A stretch of 64,000 nucleotides of DNA. Origin: Streptomyces sp. NRRL F-2580. Lineage in GTDB: Bacteria > Actinomycetota > Actinomycetes > Streptomycetales > Streptomycetaceae. Positions 16,380-27,083 of the stretch are shown one piece after another (the first letter of the stretch is position 1; the number at the start of each line of letters is the position of its first letter). The position numbers and the translations under genes are program-made. The DNA lies in the NCBI RefSeq assembly GCF_000720115.1, contig NZ_JOIR01000027.1, positions 1 through 64,000 of the forward strand, written 5' to 3'. The notes under the pieces were generated by a model. The model had not been told where the DNA came from. It ran no database searches and saw only the letters and a list, made by a program, of their open reading frames with translations.

Positions 16380-16916
16380 GTGATCATTGACGACGGGATC
16401 TTGTTCCGGCAGGCCGCGGAGAAGGACGCCGGCACGCTGGTGCGGCTGCACGACCAGGCCGCCCGCTGGATGCAGAAGCACGGGATCGACCAGTGGAAGC
16501 CCGGCGACAAGGACGCCGCCCACTTCCGCGCGCGGATGGACGACGGCGAGGTGTGGCTCGGCGGCGACTGCGACGGCCGGGTGGTCGGGGCGTACGAGCT
16601 GTGGTGGTCCGACGAGGACGCCTGGGGCGTCCAGCCCCCGGTGGCCGGCTACGTCCACCGGCTGATGGTGGAACGCGAGGCCGCCCCCGCCGGCGCCGGG
16701 CGCCGCCTGCTCGAACATGCCGAGCGGCGGATCGCCGGGACCGGACGGGAGCGGGCCCGCCTGGACTGCGTCTCCACCAACCCCCGGCTGCTCGCGTACT
16801 ACCGGGCCGCGGGCTACCGGGTGGTCGGGGAGCTCCCCAACAAGGTCGGGAAGGACGGCAGGACCTACGGGGTGATCCTGCTGGAGAAGCGACTGGACCG
16901 GCTCAGCGCCGTGTGA
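16380..16916 (+). CDS. GNAT-family N-acetyltransferase
   Basis: 178 residues. Motif A is seen as VHRLMVEREAAPAGAGRRLL and motif B as CVSTNPRLLAYYRAAGY, which with the C-terminal strand forms a single GNAT fold using acetyl-CoA. The substrate is unknown. GTG start at 16380. The C-terminal 14 bases overlap the end of the convergent pullulanase gene, so there is no space for a terminator between them. Confidence 0.85.
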   Translation: MIIDDGILFRQAAEKDAGTLVRLHDQAARWMQKHGIDQWKPGDKDAAHFRARMDDGEVWLGGDCDGRVVGAYELWWSDEDAWGVQPPVAGYVHRLMVEREAAPAGAGRRLLEHAERRIAGTGRERARLDCVSTNPRLLAYYRAAGYRVVGELPNKVGKDGRTYGVILLEKRLDRLSAV

Positions 16917-19900
16917 AGACCGAGACGGTGCGGGCGGGGACGGTGAACTCTCCTGTCGTGGTGTCGTACGCGGACCGCTTGACCGTGGGGTCGGAGCCGG
17001 CGGCCTGGACCGGGTGCAGGCGGTAGGCGGTGCCGGCGAGAGCGGGGACGCGCTGGGGCTGGGCAGTGGGGGTGGCGTTGAAGACCACCACCAGGTCGCC
17101 CAGGGTCATCGTGATCACGCCCGGGGTCTCGTCCTTGCCCGAGAGGGGGAAGGACAGCCGTGACTGGACCGCCTCCGCCGTGGTCAGGGCGAACTCCGGA
17201 GCGGTGGTGCGGATCTTCAGCAGGTCGCGGTGGGCCGCCGCGGTGGCCGTGATGTCCGCGCAGGTGGGGGCCGGTCCCGTCAGGAGCGGCTTCGCGAAGG
17301 GCCACTTCGGGGCGTTGTCGGCGGCCGGGGGCAGGCCGCGGCCGAAGCCGTTGCCGCTGCGGCAGTCCCACTGGATGGCGTTGAACCAGTCGCCGCTGTC
17401 GTAGGAGTTGCGGTCCAGGGACTTGGAGCGCAGCAGGTCCGTGCCCGCCTGGGACAGGGACGGGCCCTGCGAGAGGGTGGCCGTCGCCATGGCCAGGACC
17501 TGCATGCGGCCCTTGTCGGCGTTGCTCGTGGACGGCGGGAGCTTGTAGGTCAGGGCGTCGGCGAGGGTCTCGTTGTCGTGGGCGTCCGCGTAGGCGAGGG
17601 CGTCGCCGGGGGCGGCCGCGTAGCCGGCCGGGGCCCCGTTGTAGTCCACTTCGGACCCCTTGGTGCGGCGGCCGGTGGTGTCGGTGAAGGCGTACGAGGC
17701 GAGGTTGCCCGACAGGCCCACCTTGATCAGGTCCTGGGCGTGCAGCAGGCGGGCCCTCTGCTCGGCCGGGGTGCCGTTGGCGGGCGAGGAGTTGGGGCTG
17801 GTGAACAGGCCCGAGGCGAAGCCCTGGACGCGCGGGTCCTCGTCGAAGGGGCCGCCGCCGCGGACCGCGTCGCGCGCCCGGTCGGAGAAGGTCGCGATGC
17901 CGGTTCCGGCCATGTTCTTCTGCGTGGCCTGCACGAAGCGGGCGTCATCGGCGATCTCGCCGAAGTTCCAGCCCTCCCCGTAGAGCACGATCTTCTTGCC
18001 GTCGACCCCGTCCTTGGCGAGGGTCAGGCCGTCGAGGGCCTTGCGGACGGCCAGGATGTTGGCCTTCGGGTGGTGGCCCATCAGGTCGAAGCGGAAGCCG
18101 TCGACCTTGTACTCCTTCGCCCAGGTGACGATCGAGTCCACGACGAGCCGGCCCATCATGGCGTTCTCGGGGGCGGTGTTCGCGCAGCAGGTGGAGGTGG
18201 CGACGGAGCCGTCGGCCAGCAGCCGCTGGTAGTAGCCGGGGACGATGCGGTCGAGGACCGACTTGTCCGACTGGCCCGCGGCGACGGTGTGGTTGTAGAC
18301 CACGTCCATCACCGTGCGCAGCCCGGACCCGTTGAGGGACTGGACCATCCTGCGGAACTCGACCGTACGGGCGGTGCCGTTCGGGTCGCTCGCGTAGCTG
18401 CCCTCGGGGACGGTGTAGTGCAGCGGGTCGTAGCCCCAGTTGTACGCGTCCTTCGCGGCCGCGGCGGCCACGCACGCCTGCTGCTCCTGCGAGTCCGGCG
18501 CGTACACCGTGAGGTCGCAGGCGGGCTGGGTGCGGTCGGCGGGCTTCTCCGGGATGGTGCCGATGTCGAAGGCCGGGAGGAGGTGGATGTACGAGGTTCC
18601 GGCGGCGGCCAGGTCGCGAAGGTGCCGCATGCCCGCCGAGGAGGTGTCGGTGAAGGCCAGGTACTGGCCGGGGTGGGTGCTGGTGCGGTCCGCGACGGAG
18701 AAGTCGCGGATGTGGAGCTCCTGGATCTGCGCGGAGGTGAAGGGGACGGCCGCGGGCTTGCGCAGGTCCTTCCAGCCGGGCGGGGCGAGCTTGGGGTCGG
18801 CCAGGTCCACGGCCAGGCTGTGGGTGGAGTCCGCGGTCAGGGCGGTGGAGTACGGGTCGGTGACCAGGTTCCGGACGATCTGCCCGGTGGTCGGGGCCCA
18901 GACGGTGACGGCGTAGCGGTACGGCTTCCCGGTCCAGGAGCGCTCGCCGCGCACCGACCAGACGCCGGTGGCGTCGTCGCGGTGCATGGCGAGCGTGCGG
19001 CCGTCGAGTTCGAGGGAGACCTGCTGGGCGGTCGGCGCCCAGACGGAGAGGGTGGGGCGGCCGTCCTTGAAGACCGGGCCGAGGGCCGCGGTCGTCGCGT
19101 ACAGGTCGTCGAGGACGCCGGCGAGCTGGACGCCGGTGGCGGCGAGGACGGCCCCGTTGGCGGCGCGGGCGCTCGCGACGAGCTGGCCGCGCAGGGCCTC
19201 GCGGACCCGGTCGCGGTCGCGCGGGTCGACGGTGTACGCGCCGTAGGCGGCCAGGTGCGGGAACTTCTGCTTCTGGGCGGCGGTCAGCTCGGTGCGGGCC
19301 CCCAGGCGCAGCCACTGGGCGTGGCCGGTCAGGGTGCCGTTCTCGGCCTTGACGGAGCCGTCGCGGGAGGCGAGGAGCTGCACGGAGGCGGCGGTCGCGG
19401 GGGCGTTCCAGGCGAGGGTGGCGCGGTCGATCCAGACGGCCTGGGACTTGGTGAGGTCCAGGGCGGCGGAGGAGCCGGCGGGCTGCGGCAGGAGGTACTT
19501 CTCCTTGCCGCCCAGCATCCAGACCTCGTGGCCGGTGGCCTTGAGGTCCAGGGACTGGTCGGAGGGGAGGTCCTTCTCGTCGCCGTTGTGGAGGATGTAG
19601 CTGAGGCTGGTGGCGCCGGCCGCGAGCGGGACCTCGTAGACCGCGCCGTAGGAGTCGGTGCGGACGGGGAGGAGCGGCTTGGACCAGTCGGTGGGGGTCG
19701 CGGCGCCGGTCCAGACGTGCAGGCCCCAGCCGTCGTAGGCGCCGTCGGGGCGCTGGTAGTGCAGGACGGCCTTGGCCTGATCCTGCGGCGGGTAGGCGGG
19801 GCGGTCGGTGCGGGCGGGCTCCTTGCCCTGCTCCAGCCAGATCTCGCCGGTCTTCGTGACGTCGATGGTGCGGTCGGCGGCGACGTCCTTGTTGCCGTCC

Positions 19901-22257
19901 TTGTCGATGACGAGGTAGCCGACGGAGGAGGCGCCGGGCTTCAGCCTGACGTACGCGAAGGCGCCGTAGGCGTCGCGGCCGGTGAAGCCGTGGCCCTCCG
20001 GCCAGGGAGTGGCCTCGCCCTCGGCGAGGTCGCCCCAGGCGTAGAGCCGCCAGTTCGTGTACTCGCCGTCGGGCCGGTTGTAGTGGACCACGGCGTAGTC
20101 GCGCTGGGTGGCGGTGGGGACTTCGGTGGGCGGGGCCTGGCCGGCGACGGATTCGGCGAGGGCGCTCGCGGTGCGGCCGGCGGCGTCGACCACGACGGCC
20201 TTGTAGCGCAGGGCGGTGCCGGCCGGGGTCTTGGTGTCGACGTGCTGGGTGACCTTGTAGGGGGCGTGGTCGGCGGAACCGAGCACCTGCCACTTCTCGT
20301 TGCCGCTCTGCGCGGCGAAGACGACCCGGTTCAGGCCGCCGCCGGTGACGTCGGCGGAGAGCTCGACGGTGCCGGTGGCGCCGGGCGCCGGGGCCTTGAG
20401 GGTGAGGGCCGGCTTGGCGGTGGGCTTGGCGGCGGGCGCGAGGGCCTGGAGGACCACGGAGCCGAGAGCCGGGACGGGGACGGTGAGCTTGCCCGCCGCG
20501 GAGGCGCGGAGCAGGGCGGTGCCGCCGTAGAGGGTGCGGTACTGGGCGCCGGCCGGGGCGTCGATCTCGACGGTGCGGGACTCGGTTCCGTTGTTGGCGG
20601 CGACCAGGTACTCGGTGCGGCTGCGGGCGTCGGTGCGTGCGAAGGCGTAGACGGAGCCGTCGGCGAGGCGCTCGCTCTGGATGCCGTCGCGCAGGCCGGG
20701 GTGGGCCTTGGTCAGCTTCGCGAGAGCACTGATCTGCCGGTAGAGCGGGTGCTCCGGATCGTAGGCATCGCTCGCGTGCGTGCGCGCCGTTCCGAGCTGG
20801 TCGTCGTCCAGGTAGTCGGCCACCTGCGAGGCGAAGAGCGGCTGGCGGGCGTCCTTGTCGCCGCCCGCGCCCGTGAAGCCCTGCTCGTCACCGGAGTAGA
20901 TCACCGGATTGCCGCGGGAGAGGAACATCAGCTCGTTGGCCAGCCGGTAGCGGCCCAGCAGCTCCTGCTCCCCCGCGCCCGGCCGGTCCTGCTTCAGGAA
21001 GGTGCCGAAGCGGCCCATGTCGTGGTTGCCCAGGAACGTGACCTGCTCGTAGGCGTTGGCCTTGTCGCTGGTGTACCGGTAGTCGTCGGCCAGGACGGAG
21101 GCCAGCCGGCCGGCTCCCGCTCCCTGGGAGGCGTACGCGCGGATCGCGTCCTGGAGCGGGAAGTCGAGGGTGGCGTCGAGGCGCCCGCGGGTCACGTACG
21201 GGGAGGTGACGGCGGTGTCGGCGGAGTAGACCTCGCCGAACATGAAGAAGTCGTCACGGCCGCGCTTGGCCGCGTACGCGTCGAGGGCGGTCGCCCACTG
21301 GGTCCAGAACCCGGTGTTGACGTGCTTGACGGTGTCGATCCGGAAGCCGTCGATACGGAAGTCCTTGACCCACTTCTCGTAGATCTTCTCCATGCCCTCG
21401 ACGACCTCGGGCCGCTCGGTCCACAGGTCGTCGAGGCCGAAGAAGTCGCCCTGGTCGGAGGATTCGCCCGCGAAGGTGGAGTCGCCCCGGTTGTGGTACA
21501 TCGTCGGGTCGTTGAGCCAGGCCGGGACCTTGAGGTTCTTCTTCGCGTCCGGCACGAAGGGGGTCCTCGGGAAGGACGTGCCGTCCACCTTCGGGAACTT
21601 CGTCTTCCCGTCCGCGTAGTCCTTGTCCTCGAACGGCACCCCGTCCTTGGTCAGATAGGGGAACGCCCCCTTCGACAGGTACGAGTACGACGCCTCCCGG
21701 TAGTCCACGACATCGGCGGTGTGGTTGGTGATGACGTCGAAGAAGACCTTCATCCCCTTCCCGTGCGCCGTGTCGATCAGCCGCTCCAGGTCGGCGTTGG
21801 TCCCGAAGTGCGGGTCGACCTGCGTGAAGTCGGTGATCCAGTAGCCGTGGTAGCCGGCCGAGACGTCGTCGCCCTTGCCCTGCACCGGCTGGTTCTTGAA
21901 GATCGGCGCCATCCAGATGGCGGTGGTGCCGAGCCCCTTGATGTAGTCCAGCCGGTCGGTGAGCCCCTTGAGGTCGCCGCCCTGGTAGAAGCCCTTGTCG
22001 GTGGGGTCCAGGCCGGTCTCCAGGCGGGAGCCGGTCAGGCCGCCCCGGTCGTTGCGCGGGTCGCCGTTCGCGAACCGGTCCGGGAGCACGAAGTAGAACT
22101 GCTCCCGGGTCAGGTCGTGCCGGGCCGGCTCGGCGGCCAGCTTCGCGTCCGAGGGCGGGGCGGGCGGCTTCGCGGCGGCAGCGGCCGCGGCGGGGAAGGC
22201 GGGCAGGAGCGTCACGGCCAGGGCGGCGGCGAGCACTCCTGCGGCAGGGCGTATCAA
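16903..22257 (-). CDS. pulA: secreted alpha-amylase/pullulanase fusion (two GH13 domains)
   Basis: 1784 residues, exported. Signal peptide at about 1-29, ending in an Ala run. A first GH13 catalytic domain (about 50-600) has DVITNH near 172, FRIDTVKH near 302, FGEVYS and FLGNHDM. After a linker come two pullulanase-associated CBM41-type modules (YNRPDGEY near 722, [11 protein letters not shown] near 832). An N-terminal pullulanase region follows, then a second GH13 domain with YNWGYDP near 1270, FRFDLMGH near 1386, YGEGWN near 1424 and ADAHDNE, and a C-terminal beta domain. It would hydrolyse alpha-1,4 and alpha-1,6 bonds of starch and glycogen, releasing maltodextrins for MalEFG. It lies 97 bp downstream of the amylase gene, separated by a terminator hairpin. 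Confidence 0.95.
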   Translation of the reverse strand: MIRPAAGVLAAALAVTLLPAFPAAAAAAAKPPAPPSDAKLAAEPARHDLTREQFYFVLPDRFANGDPRNDRGGLTGSRLETGLDPTDKGFYQGGDLKGLTDRLDYIKGLGTTAIWMAPIFKNQPVQGKGDDVSAGYHGYWITDFTQVDPHFGTNADLERLIDTAHGKGMKVFFDVITNHTADVVDYREASYSYLSKGAFPYLTKDGVPFEDKDYADGKTKFPKVDGTSFPRTPFVPDAKKNLKVPAWLNDPTMYHNRGDSTFAGESSDQGDFFGLDDLWTERPEVVEGMEKIYEKWVKDFRIDGFRIDTVKHVNTGFWTQWATALDAYAAKRGRDDFFMFGEVYSADTAVTSPYVTRGRLDATLDFPLQDAIRAYASQGAGAGRLASVLADDYRYTSDKANAYEQVTFLGNHDMGRFGTFLKQDRPGAGEQELLGRYRLANELMFLSRGNPVIYSGDEQGFTGAGGDKDARQPLFASQVADYLDDDQLGTARTHASDAYDPEHPLYRQISALAKLTKAHPGLRDGIQSERLADGSVYAFARTDARSRTEYLVAANNGTESRTVEIDAPAGAQYRTLYGGTALLRASAAGKLTVPVPALGSVVLQALAPAAKPTAKPALTLKAPAPGATGTVELSADVTGGGLNRVVFAAQSGNEKWQVLGSADHAPYKVTQHVDTKTPAGTALRYKAVVVDAAGRTASALAESVAGQAPPTEVPTATQRDYAVVHYNRPDGEYTNWRLYAWGDLAEGEATPWPEGHGFTGRDAYGAFAYVRLKPGASSVGYLVIDKDGNKDVAADRTIDVTKTGEIWLEQGKEPARTDRPAYPPQDQAKAVLHYQRPDGAYDGWGLHVWTGAATPTDWSKPLLPVRTDSYGAVYEVPLAAGATSLSYILHNGDEKDLPSDQSLDLKATGHEVWMLGGKEKYLLPQPAGSSAALDLTKSQAVWIDRATLAWNAPATAASVQLLASRDGSVKAENGTLTGHAQWLRLGARTELTAAQKQKFPHLAAYGAYTVDPRDRDRVREALRGQLVASARAANGAVLAATGVQLAGVLDDLYATTAALGPVFKDGRPTLSVWAPTAQQVSLELDGRTLAMHRDDATGVWSVRGERSWTGKPYRYAVTVWAPTTGQIVRNLVTDPYSTALTADSTHSLAVDLADPKLAPPGWKDLRKPAAVPFTSAQIQELHIRDFSVADRTSTHPGQYLAFTDTSSAGMRHLRDLAAAGTSYIHLLPAFDIGTIPEKPADRTQPACDLTVYAPDSQEQQACVAAAAAKDAYNWGYDPLHYTVPEGSYASDPNGTARTVEFRRMVQSLNGSGLRTVMDVVYNHTVAAGQSDKSVLDRIVPGYYQRLLADGSVATSTCCANTAPENAMMGRLVVDSIVTWAKEYKVDGFRFDLMGHHPKANILAVRKALDGLTLAKDGVDGKKIVLYGEGWNFGEIADDARFVQATQKNMAGTGIATFSDRARDAVRGGGPFDEDPRVQGFASGLFTSPNSSPANGTPAEQRARLLHAQDLIKVGLSGNLASYAFTDTTGRRTKGSEVDYNGAPAGYAAAPGDALAYADAHDNETLADALTYKLPPSTSNADKGRMQVLAMATATLSQGPSLSQAGTDLLRSKSLDRNSYDSGDWFNAIQWDCRSGNGFGRGLPPAADNAPKWPFAKPLLTGPAPTCADITATAAAHRDLLKIRTTAPEFALTTAEAVQSRLSFPLSGKDETPGVITMTLGDLVVVFNATPTAQPQRVPALAGTAYRLHPVQAAGSDPTVKRSAYDTTTGEFTVPARTVSVFTRR

Positions 22258-22290
22258 GGCGGGTCTCCTTGTGTACGTGTCGCACGGATG

Positions 22291-22336
22291 AGGGCCGCCC
22301 GGCGGTGGCGGGGAGAGAAGGGTGCCGGGCGGCCCT
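22291..22336 (-). terminator. hairpin between amylase and pullulanase genes
   Basis: AGGGCCGCCCGGC (22291-22303) pairs perfectly with GCCGGGCGGCCCT (22324-22336). It would terminate most amylase transcripts before pulA. Confidence 0.8.
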
Positions 22337-22354
22337 GGTCGGTGGAGCGGCGGC

Positions 22355-24073
22355 TCAGGTGCGCCAGGTGTCGGTCAGCGTGACCTTGCCGCTCGCGGGG
22401 ACGGTGGCGGTGCGGTTCGCGCCGCTCTCCCAGGTGACGTTGCCGGCGGCGTCCTTGCGGACGTACTTGTACGCGAAGGACGTGCCGGCCGGAAGGGTGA
22501 CGTCGAGCTTCCAGACGGGGTAGGCGGCCGGGTCGAGCTTGAGGGCGGCGGCGGTGTTCCAGGCGCCGAGCTCGGCCCGGTCTCCGGCGACGTAGACGTT
22601 CTGGCCGGGGACGGTGGTGGCGTTGACGGCGAAGGAGGCCCCGGCGGGTCCGGCCGGAGTGCCCGCGCAGGTCCGGGCGTTGACGTGCAGGGCGAGGGCG
22701 GTACCGGCCCCGAGGGTGGCGGTGAACTGCCCGCCCGCGCCCACGGTGACCGTGCGCCCGCTCTGGACGTCGCAGTAGTCGCCGGCCGCCAGGGAGGTCT
22801 GGAAGGTGCGGGTGAGGGCGGAGCCCTCGTGGTTGAGGGCGACGTACGCCTTGGAGCCGCGTCCGAAGGCGATCTGGTCGCCGCCGTTGTCCCACCAGTT
22901 GGTGACCGACTGGCCGCGGGCCGCGTTGCGGAAGGCGACCATGGAGGAGATCTCCCGCCAGGCGTGCTGGCACTTCCAGCCGTCGGCGTAACAGGCGTTC
23001 ACCGCGCCGCCGTTCGGCGGGCCGGCGTCCTTGTCGGTCCACTCGTAGCCGGAGTGCACGTCCGGGGACCCGTAGGGCCAGGCCAGCATGAAGACGTTGG
23101 CGAGGGTGTAGGCGGAGCCGTCCTTGTAGCTGAGGGTGTCACCGACGCGCTCGGTGTCGTGGTTGTCGACGAAGACCCCGGCCTGGCCACTGGGCAGGTG
23201 TCCCCAGGCCTCGCCGAAGTTCTTCAGGTAGGCGAGGTTCTCGTTCTGGAAGACCCGCTTGAGGTCCCGGGCGTACCGGAACTCCTGCACGTCGCCGGTG
23301 CCGAGGTACTCGCTCGGCGAGACGGCCTCGCCCGCGCCGTGTATCGCCTCCTGCTTCCAGTAGACCCCGGGGTTCGTCAGCCGGGACTTGATATTGGCGA
23401 GGTCGGCGGCGGGCATGTGCTTGGCGGCGTCGATCCGGAAGCCGTCGACGCCCAGCGACAGCAGGTCGTTGAGGTACCCGGCGATCCGGCCCCGCACGTA
23501 GTCCTCGCCGGTGTCCAGGTCGGCGAGCTGTACGAGCTCGCAGTTCTGGACGTTGGCGCGGTCCTGGTAGTCGGTGATGGTGGCCCGGCAGTCGTCCAGG
23601 TCGGAACCGGAGTAGACACCGGGGTAGTTGTACTTCGTGTACGAACTGCCGCCCGTCCCGGTCCCGTCGCCGGCGGCCATGTGGTTGATGACGGAGTCGG
23701 CGACGACCTTCACGCCGGCGGCGTGACAGGTGTCGACCATGGCCTTGAAGGCGGTGCGGTCGCCGAGCCGCCCGGCGATCTTGTAGCTCACGGGCTGGTA
23801 CGAGGTCCACCACTGGGGCCCCTGGACGTGCTCCTGCGGGGGCGAGACCTGCACGTAGCCGTACCCGGCGGGCCCGAGCGCGTTGGTACAGGCGGCGGCC
23901 ACGGAGGCGAACTTCCACTCGAAGAGGACGGCGGTGACGTCCTTGTCTCCGGGCGCCGCGGCGGCGGCCTGCGGCGCTTGTGCGGTGAGGGTGACGGCGG
24001 CCAGGAGGGCCGCGGTGGCGAAGGCACCGGCGACGGCGGGTGGGCGTGGGGGTCTGGCGGCTCTGGCAGACAT
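22355..24073 (-). CDS. secreted alpha-amylase with starch-binding domain
   Basis: 572 residues. Signal peptide at about 1-39, ending QAPQAAAAA. The GH13 catalytic domain is of the actinobacterial/animal-like type, with [18 protein letters not shown] (nucleophile Asp), the acid/base Glu in [10 protein letters not shown], and FVDNHDTER. The C-terminal 95 residues form a CBM20 starch-binding domain ([14 protein letters not shown], then [15 protein letters not shown]). It cleaves internal alpha-1,4 bonds in extracellular starch. The ATG at 24073 is preferred over the 24250 extension because a canonical signal peptide follows it. TTGC-repeat operator candidates lie 60-90 bp upstream. Confidence 0.96.
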   Translation of the reverse strand: MSARAARPPRPPAVAGAFATAALLAAVTLTAQAPQAAAAAPGDKDVTAVLFEWKFASVAAACTNALGPAGYGYVQVSPPQEHVQGPQWWTSYQPVSYKIAGRLGDRTAFKAMVDTCHAAGVKVVADSVINHMAAGDGTGTGGSSYTKYNYPGVYSGSDLDDCRATITDYQDRANVQNCELVQLADLDTGEDYVRGRIAGYLNDLLSLGVDGFRIDAAKHMPAADLANIKSRLTNPGVYWKQEAIHGAGEAVSPSEYLGTGDVQEFRYARDLKRVFQNENLAYLKNFGEAWGHLPSGQAGVFVDNHDTERVGDTLSYKDGSAYTLANVFMLAWPYGSPDVHSGYEWTDKDAGPPNGGAVNACYADGWKCQHAWREISSMVAFRNAARGQSVTNWWDNGGDQIAFGRGSKAYVALNHEGSALTRTFQTSLAAGDYCDVQSGRTVTVGAGGQFTATLGAGTALALHVNARTCAGTPAGPAGASFAVNATTVPGQNVYVAGDRAELGAWNTAAALKLDPAAYPVWKLDVTLPAGTSFAYKYVRKDAAGNVTWESGANRTATVPASGKVTLTDTWRT

Positions 24074-24135
24074 GCGGGGCCTCCTGGCGGAAGAGGTGGG
24101 GATTGCACGCGACCGTAGGGGGGCAGCCCGGAATG

Positions 24136-24163
24136 TTGCAAGACTTTGCGCAAGAGATTGCAG
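24136..24163 (-). promoter_or_regulatory. MalR/Reg1 operator candidate upstream of amylase
   Basis: On the plus strand TTGCAAG (24136), TTGCGCAA (24146-24153) and TTGCAG (24158) recur at 10-12 bp. The TTGCGCAA core with a neighbouring TTGCA half-site also appears upstream of malE. TTGCA-type direct repeats are known operators for Streptomyces amylase genes and the Reg1/MalR repressor. Confidence 0.7.
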
Positions 24164-24229
24164 AATTGTTTCCGCGCCGACCGTGCCGACCGACCGCGCC
24201 GACCGCGCCGACCGCGCCGGACATGCGAA

Positions 24230-24262
24230 CGCGCTGATCGGGCGTGACACCCGATCAGCGCG
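24230..24262 (-). terminator. hairpin between malR-like gene and amylase promoter
   Basis: CGCGCTGATCGGG pairs perfectly with CCCGATCAGCGCG around a 7-base loop. It would isolate the amylase promoter from read-through out of the mal operon. Confidence 0.75.
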
Positions 24263-24305
24263 CGACGGTCGGTGGGGACATCGGCCCGGGTACCGCCAGG
24301 ACCTG

Positions 24306-24345
24306 CCCGGGCGGGGCGGAACAGGCCCGCACCGCCCCGCCCGGG
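24306..24345 (-). terminator. terminator of the malEFG-aglA-lacI operon
   Basis: CCCGGGCGGGGCGG pairs perfectly with CCGCCCCGCCCGGG, starting four bases past the stop of the LacI-family gene. Confidence 0.8.
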
Positions 24346-24349
24346 AGGG

Positions 24350-25351
24350 CTACGGGGCCTGGGCCGTCGAGCCCCGGACCACCAGCTCCGGCTGGAAGAC
24401 GTACTCCGTGCGCTGGACCGGCGTGCCCGAGACCGCCTCCAGGAGGGCGCCCACCGCGGCCGTCGCCATCGCGCGCACCGGCTGGCGGACCGTCGTCAGC
24501 GGCGGGTCCGTGAACGCGATCAGCGGGGAGTCGTCGAAGCCGACCACCGACACGTCCTGCGGCACCCGCAGCCCGCGCTCGCGCGCCGCGCGGATGACGC
24601 CCAGCGCCATCGGGTCGCTGCCGCACACGATGCCCGTGCAGCCGCGGTCCAGCAGGGCCATGCCCGCCGCGTGGCCACCCTCCACCGTGAACAGGGTGCG
24701 CTGGATCAGGCCTTTCGCCTCCGCGTCCGGCACGGCGGCGAGGAACCCCTGCTCCTTGCGCGCCGACGGCACGTACCGGGTCGGGCCGATCGCCAGGCCG
24801 ATCCTCCGGTGGCCCAGGTCCTCCAGGTGGCGCACCGCGATGTCGGCGGCCGCCCGGTCGTCGGGGGAGACGAAGGGCGCGCTGATCTGCTCGTTGAAGC
24901 CGTTGATCAGCACGAAGGGGACCCCGCGCGCGGCGAGCCGCTGGTAGCGGGACGGGTCCGCGTGGGAGTCCGCGTGCAAGCCCGACAGGAAGACCATCCC
25001 CGTGACCCCGCGCGCCTCCAGCTGTTCCACCAGTTCGTCCTCGGTGGCCCCGCCCGGCGTCTGCGTGCACAGCACCGGCGTGTACCCGTGCCCGGCCAGC
25101 GCCTGCTCTATGACCTGCGCGAAGGCCGGGAAGATCGGATTGGTGAGCTCCGGGATCAGCAGCCCGACCAGGCCGTTGCTGCGCCGCTTGAGCCGTACGG
25201 GCCGCTCGTAGCCGAGCAGGTCGAGCGCGGCCAGCACCTTGTGCCGGGTGCCGGCCGCGACGCCCGCCTTGCCGTTGAGCACGCGGCTGACCGTCGCCTC
25301 GCTGACCTGGGCCTGCGCGGCGATGTCCGTCAGCCGGAGGGGGGAGGTCAC
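24350..25351 (-). CDS. LacI-family repressor, MalR paralogue
   Basis: 333 residues. The N-terminal LacI HTH is LTDIAAQAQVSEATVSRVLN, and a periplasmic-binding-protein-like effector domain follows. It closely resembles the MalR encoded at 32816-33856 over its whole length, sharing LNGKxGVAAGTR, YTPVL-TQTPGG, APFVSPDDRAA and VVGFDDSPLIAFTDPPLTT. GTG 25351 overlaps the aglA stop by four bases (GTGA), which fixes the start and implies coupling to the mal operon. It may bind the same TTGC operators, possibly with a different effector. Confidence 0.9.
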   Translation of the reverse strand: MTSPLRLTDIAAQAQVSEATVSRVLNGKAGVAAGTRHKVLAALDLLGYERPVRLKRRSNGLVGLLIPELTNPIFPAFAQVIEQALAGHGYTPVLCTQTPGGATEDELVEQLEARGVTGMVFLSGLHADSHADPSRYQRLAARGVPFVLINGFNEQISAPFVSPDDRAAADIAVRHLEDLGHRRIGLAIGPTRYVPSARKEQGFLAAVPDAEAKGLIQRTLFTVEGGHAAGMALLDRGCTGIVCGSDPMALGVIRAARERGLRVPQDVSVVGFDDSPLIAFTDPPLTTVRQPVRAMATAAVGALLEAVSGTPVQRTEYVFQPELVVRGSTAQAP

Positions 25352-27036
25352 CCCGACGTCACCTGCCACCACACCGTGGTGTCGGCCGGCAGCACGCCGT
25401 CCTCGACCGTGGCGCCGCTGGACAGCAGGGCCTCGCCGGCGACGGGGAACCGTACCGCCGTGCCGGTGGTGTTGGCGGTGCAGAGGAAGTCCCCGCGGCG
25501 GAAGACCAGGACGCCGGCGGGGGCCTCCTGCCAGTCCACCGAGTCGCCCGCGCCCAGGTCCGGGCGCTCACGGCGCAGCCGCAGGGCGGCCCGGTACAAC
25601 TCCAGGGTGGAGGACGGGTCGCCGGTCTGGGCCTCCACGCTCAGCTCCGCCCAGGAGTCCGGCTGCGGGAGCCAGCTGCCGCCGGTGCCGAAGCCGTACG
25701 GGGCCTGCGTACCCGACCACGGGATGGGGACCCGGCAGCCGTCGCGGAAGCCGTCCTGCCCCGCCGCGCGGAAGAATGACGGGTCCTGGCGGACCTCGTC
25801 CGGCAGGTCGGTGACGTCGGGCAGGCCGAGCTCCTCGCCCTGGTAGACGTACGCCGAACCGGGCAGCGCCAGCATCAGCAGGGTCGCCGCGCGGGCCCGC
25901 CGCAGACCGAGCTCGCGGTCGCCGGGCTCGCGCAGCTGGGTGCCGAGGCCGGCGGGGTTGGCGAAGCGGGTGGCGTGCCGGGTGACGTCGTGGTTGGACA
26001 GCACCCAGGTGGTGGGGGCGCCGACGGGGCGCATCGCGGCCAGCGAGCCGTCGATGACCTCGCGGAGCGCCGTCGCCTCCCAGTCGCTGGTCAGGTACTG
26101 GAAGTTGAACGCCTGCTGCATCTCGTCGGGGCGGACGTAGCGGGCCGTGCGCTCGACGGTCGGGGTCCATGCCTCGGCGACCAGGACGCGGTCGCCCTCG
26201 TACTCGTCGAGGATCCGGCGCCAGGAGCGGTATATCTCGTGGACGCCGTCCTGGTCGAAGAAGGGCATGACGTCGTTGCCGAGCAGCTTGAGCTGGTCCT
26301 TGGCACCGAGGTCGGGCAGGCCGGGCGCCTTGACCAGGCCGTGGGCCACGTCGACGCGGAAGCCGTCGGCGCCGAGGTCGAGCCAGAAGCGCAGGATCGA
26401 GCGGAACTCGTCCTGGACGGCCGGGTGCTCCCAGTTGAAGTCGGGCTGCTCGGGTGCGAAGAGGTGCAGGTACCACTCTCCCCCAGCCTCCGGCTGGGAG
26501 GTGCCCCCATCGCCTGCCGGCGCCGCGACCCGGGTCCAGGCGGGGCCACCGAAGATCGACTCCCAGTCGTTGGGCGGCAGCTCGCCGTTCTCGCCCTTGC
26601 CGGGACGGAAGTGGAAGCGCTCCCGCAGCCGGGACCCGGAACCTTCGCGCAGCGCCTGCTTGAACCACTCGTGCTGGTCGGAGCAGTGGTTCGGGACGAG
26701 GTCGACGATGATGCGCAGGCCCAGTTCGTGGGCCTCGCGGATCACGGCGTCGGCGTCGTGCAGGGTGCCGAACATCGGGTCGATGGCCCGGTAGTCGGCG
26801 ACGTCGTAGCCGGCGTCGGCCTGCGGGGAGGCGTAGAAGGGGCTGAGCCAGACGGCGTCGACCCCCAGCTCCTTGAGGTAGGGCAGGCGGCTGCGGACGC
26901 CTTCGAGGTCCCCCATGCCGTCCCCGTTGGAGTCGGCGAAGCTGCGCGGATAGACCTGGTAGATCACCGCGTCTCTCCACCAGCCGGGCAGGGTGCCGGT
27001 GGAGGTGGGACGTGCGTCGGCGAGGTGCTGGGTCAT
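25348..27036 (-). CDS. aglA: alpha-glucosidase, GH13 (GH13_30-like)
   Basis: 562 residues, no signal peptide, so cytoplasmic. Catalytic motifs are DLVPNH (112-117), GFRVD with nucleophile Asp229, VAEAW with acid/base Glu288, and SNHD ending at Asp350; YQGEELGLP follows. It would hydrolyse maltose and short maltodextrins imported by MalEFG to glucose. ATG 27036 has AAGGA at good spacing and lies 47 bp after malG. Residues about 171-187 (APAGDGGTSQPEAGGE) are absent from the paralogue at 30471 and correspond to an inserted palindromic repeat. The downstream LacI gene overlaps by GTGA. Confidence 0.93.
   Translation of the reverse strand: MTQHLADARPTSTGTLPGWWRDAVIYQVYPRSFADSNGDGMGDLEGVRSRLPYLKELGVDAVWLSPFYASPQADAGYDVADYRAIDPMFGTLHDADAVIREAHELGLRIIVDLVPNHCSDQHEWFKQALREGSGSRLRERFHFRPGKGENGELPPNDWESIFGGPAWTRVAAPAGDGGTSQPEAGGEWYLHLFAPEQPDFNWEHPAVQDEFRSILRFWLDLGADGFRVDVAHGLVKAPGLPDLGAKDQLKLLGNDVMPFFDQDGVHEIYRSWRRILDEYEGDRVLVAEAWTPTVERTARYVRPDEMQQAFNFQYLTSDWEATALREVIDGSLAAMRPVGAPTTWVLSNHDVTRHATRFANPAGLGTQLREPGDRELGLRRARAATLLMLALPGSAYVYQGEELGLPDVTDLPDEVRQDPSFFRAAGQDGFRDGCRVPIPWSGTQAPYGFGTGGSWLPQPDSWAELSVEAQTGDPSSTLELYRAALRLRRERPDLGAGDSVDWQEAPAGVLVFRRGDFLCTANTTGTAVRFPVAGEALLSSGATVEDGVLPADTTVWWQVTSG
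26477..26509. repeat. REP-like palindromic repeat inserted in frame in aglA
   Basis: CTCCCCCAGCCTCCGGCTGG continues into GAGGTGCCCCC. The CCCAGCC/GGCTGGG stem and the flanking C-runs match a small repeat I have often seen between Streptomyces genes. Here it lies inside an open reading frame, adding residues without a frameshift. The alternative agl copy lacks it. Confidence 0.7.
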
Positions 27037-27083
27037 GTCGTCCTTGGAGAGGTCGGGCCGGTGATGCGGGAGCAGGCGGGTGG

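Noticed and set aside
17230..22383. 1717-codon plus-strand ORF opposite pulA
   Set aside because: It is the antisense reading of pulA with Val/Gly/Arg-rich, motif-free sequence, as expected from high-GC codon bias. pulA has clear GH13 motifs.
24189..24219. three GACCGCGCC direct repeats upstream of the amylase gene
   Set aside because: Short GC-rich iteration upstream of the likely operator; too simple to assign as a regulatory site.
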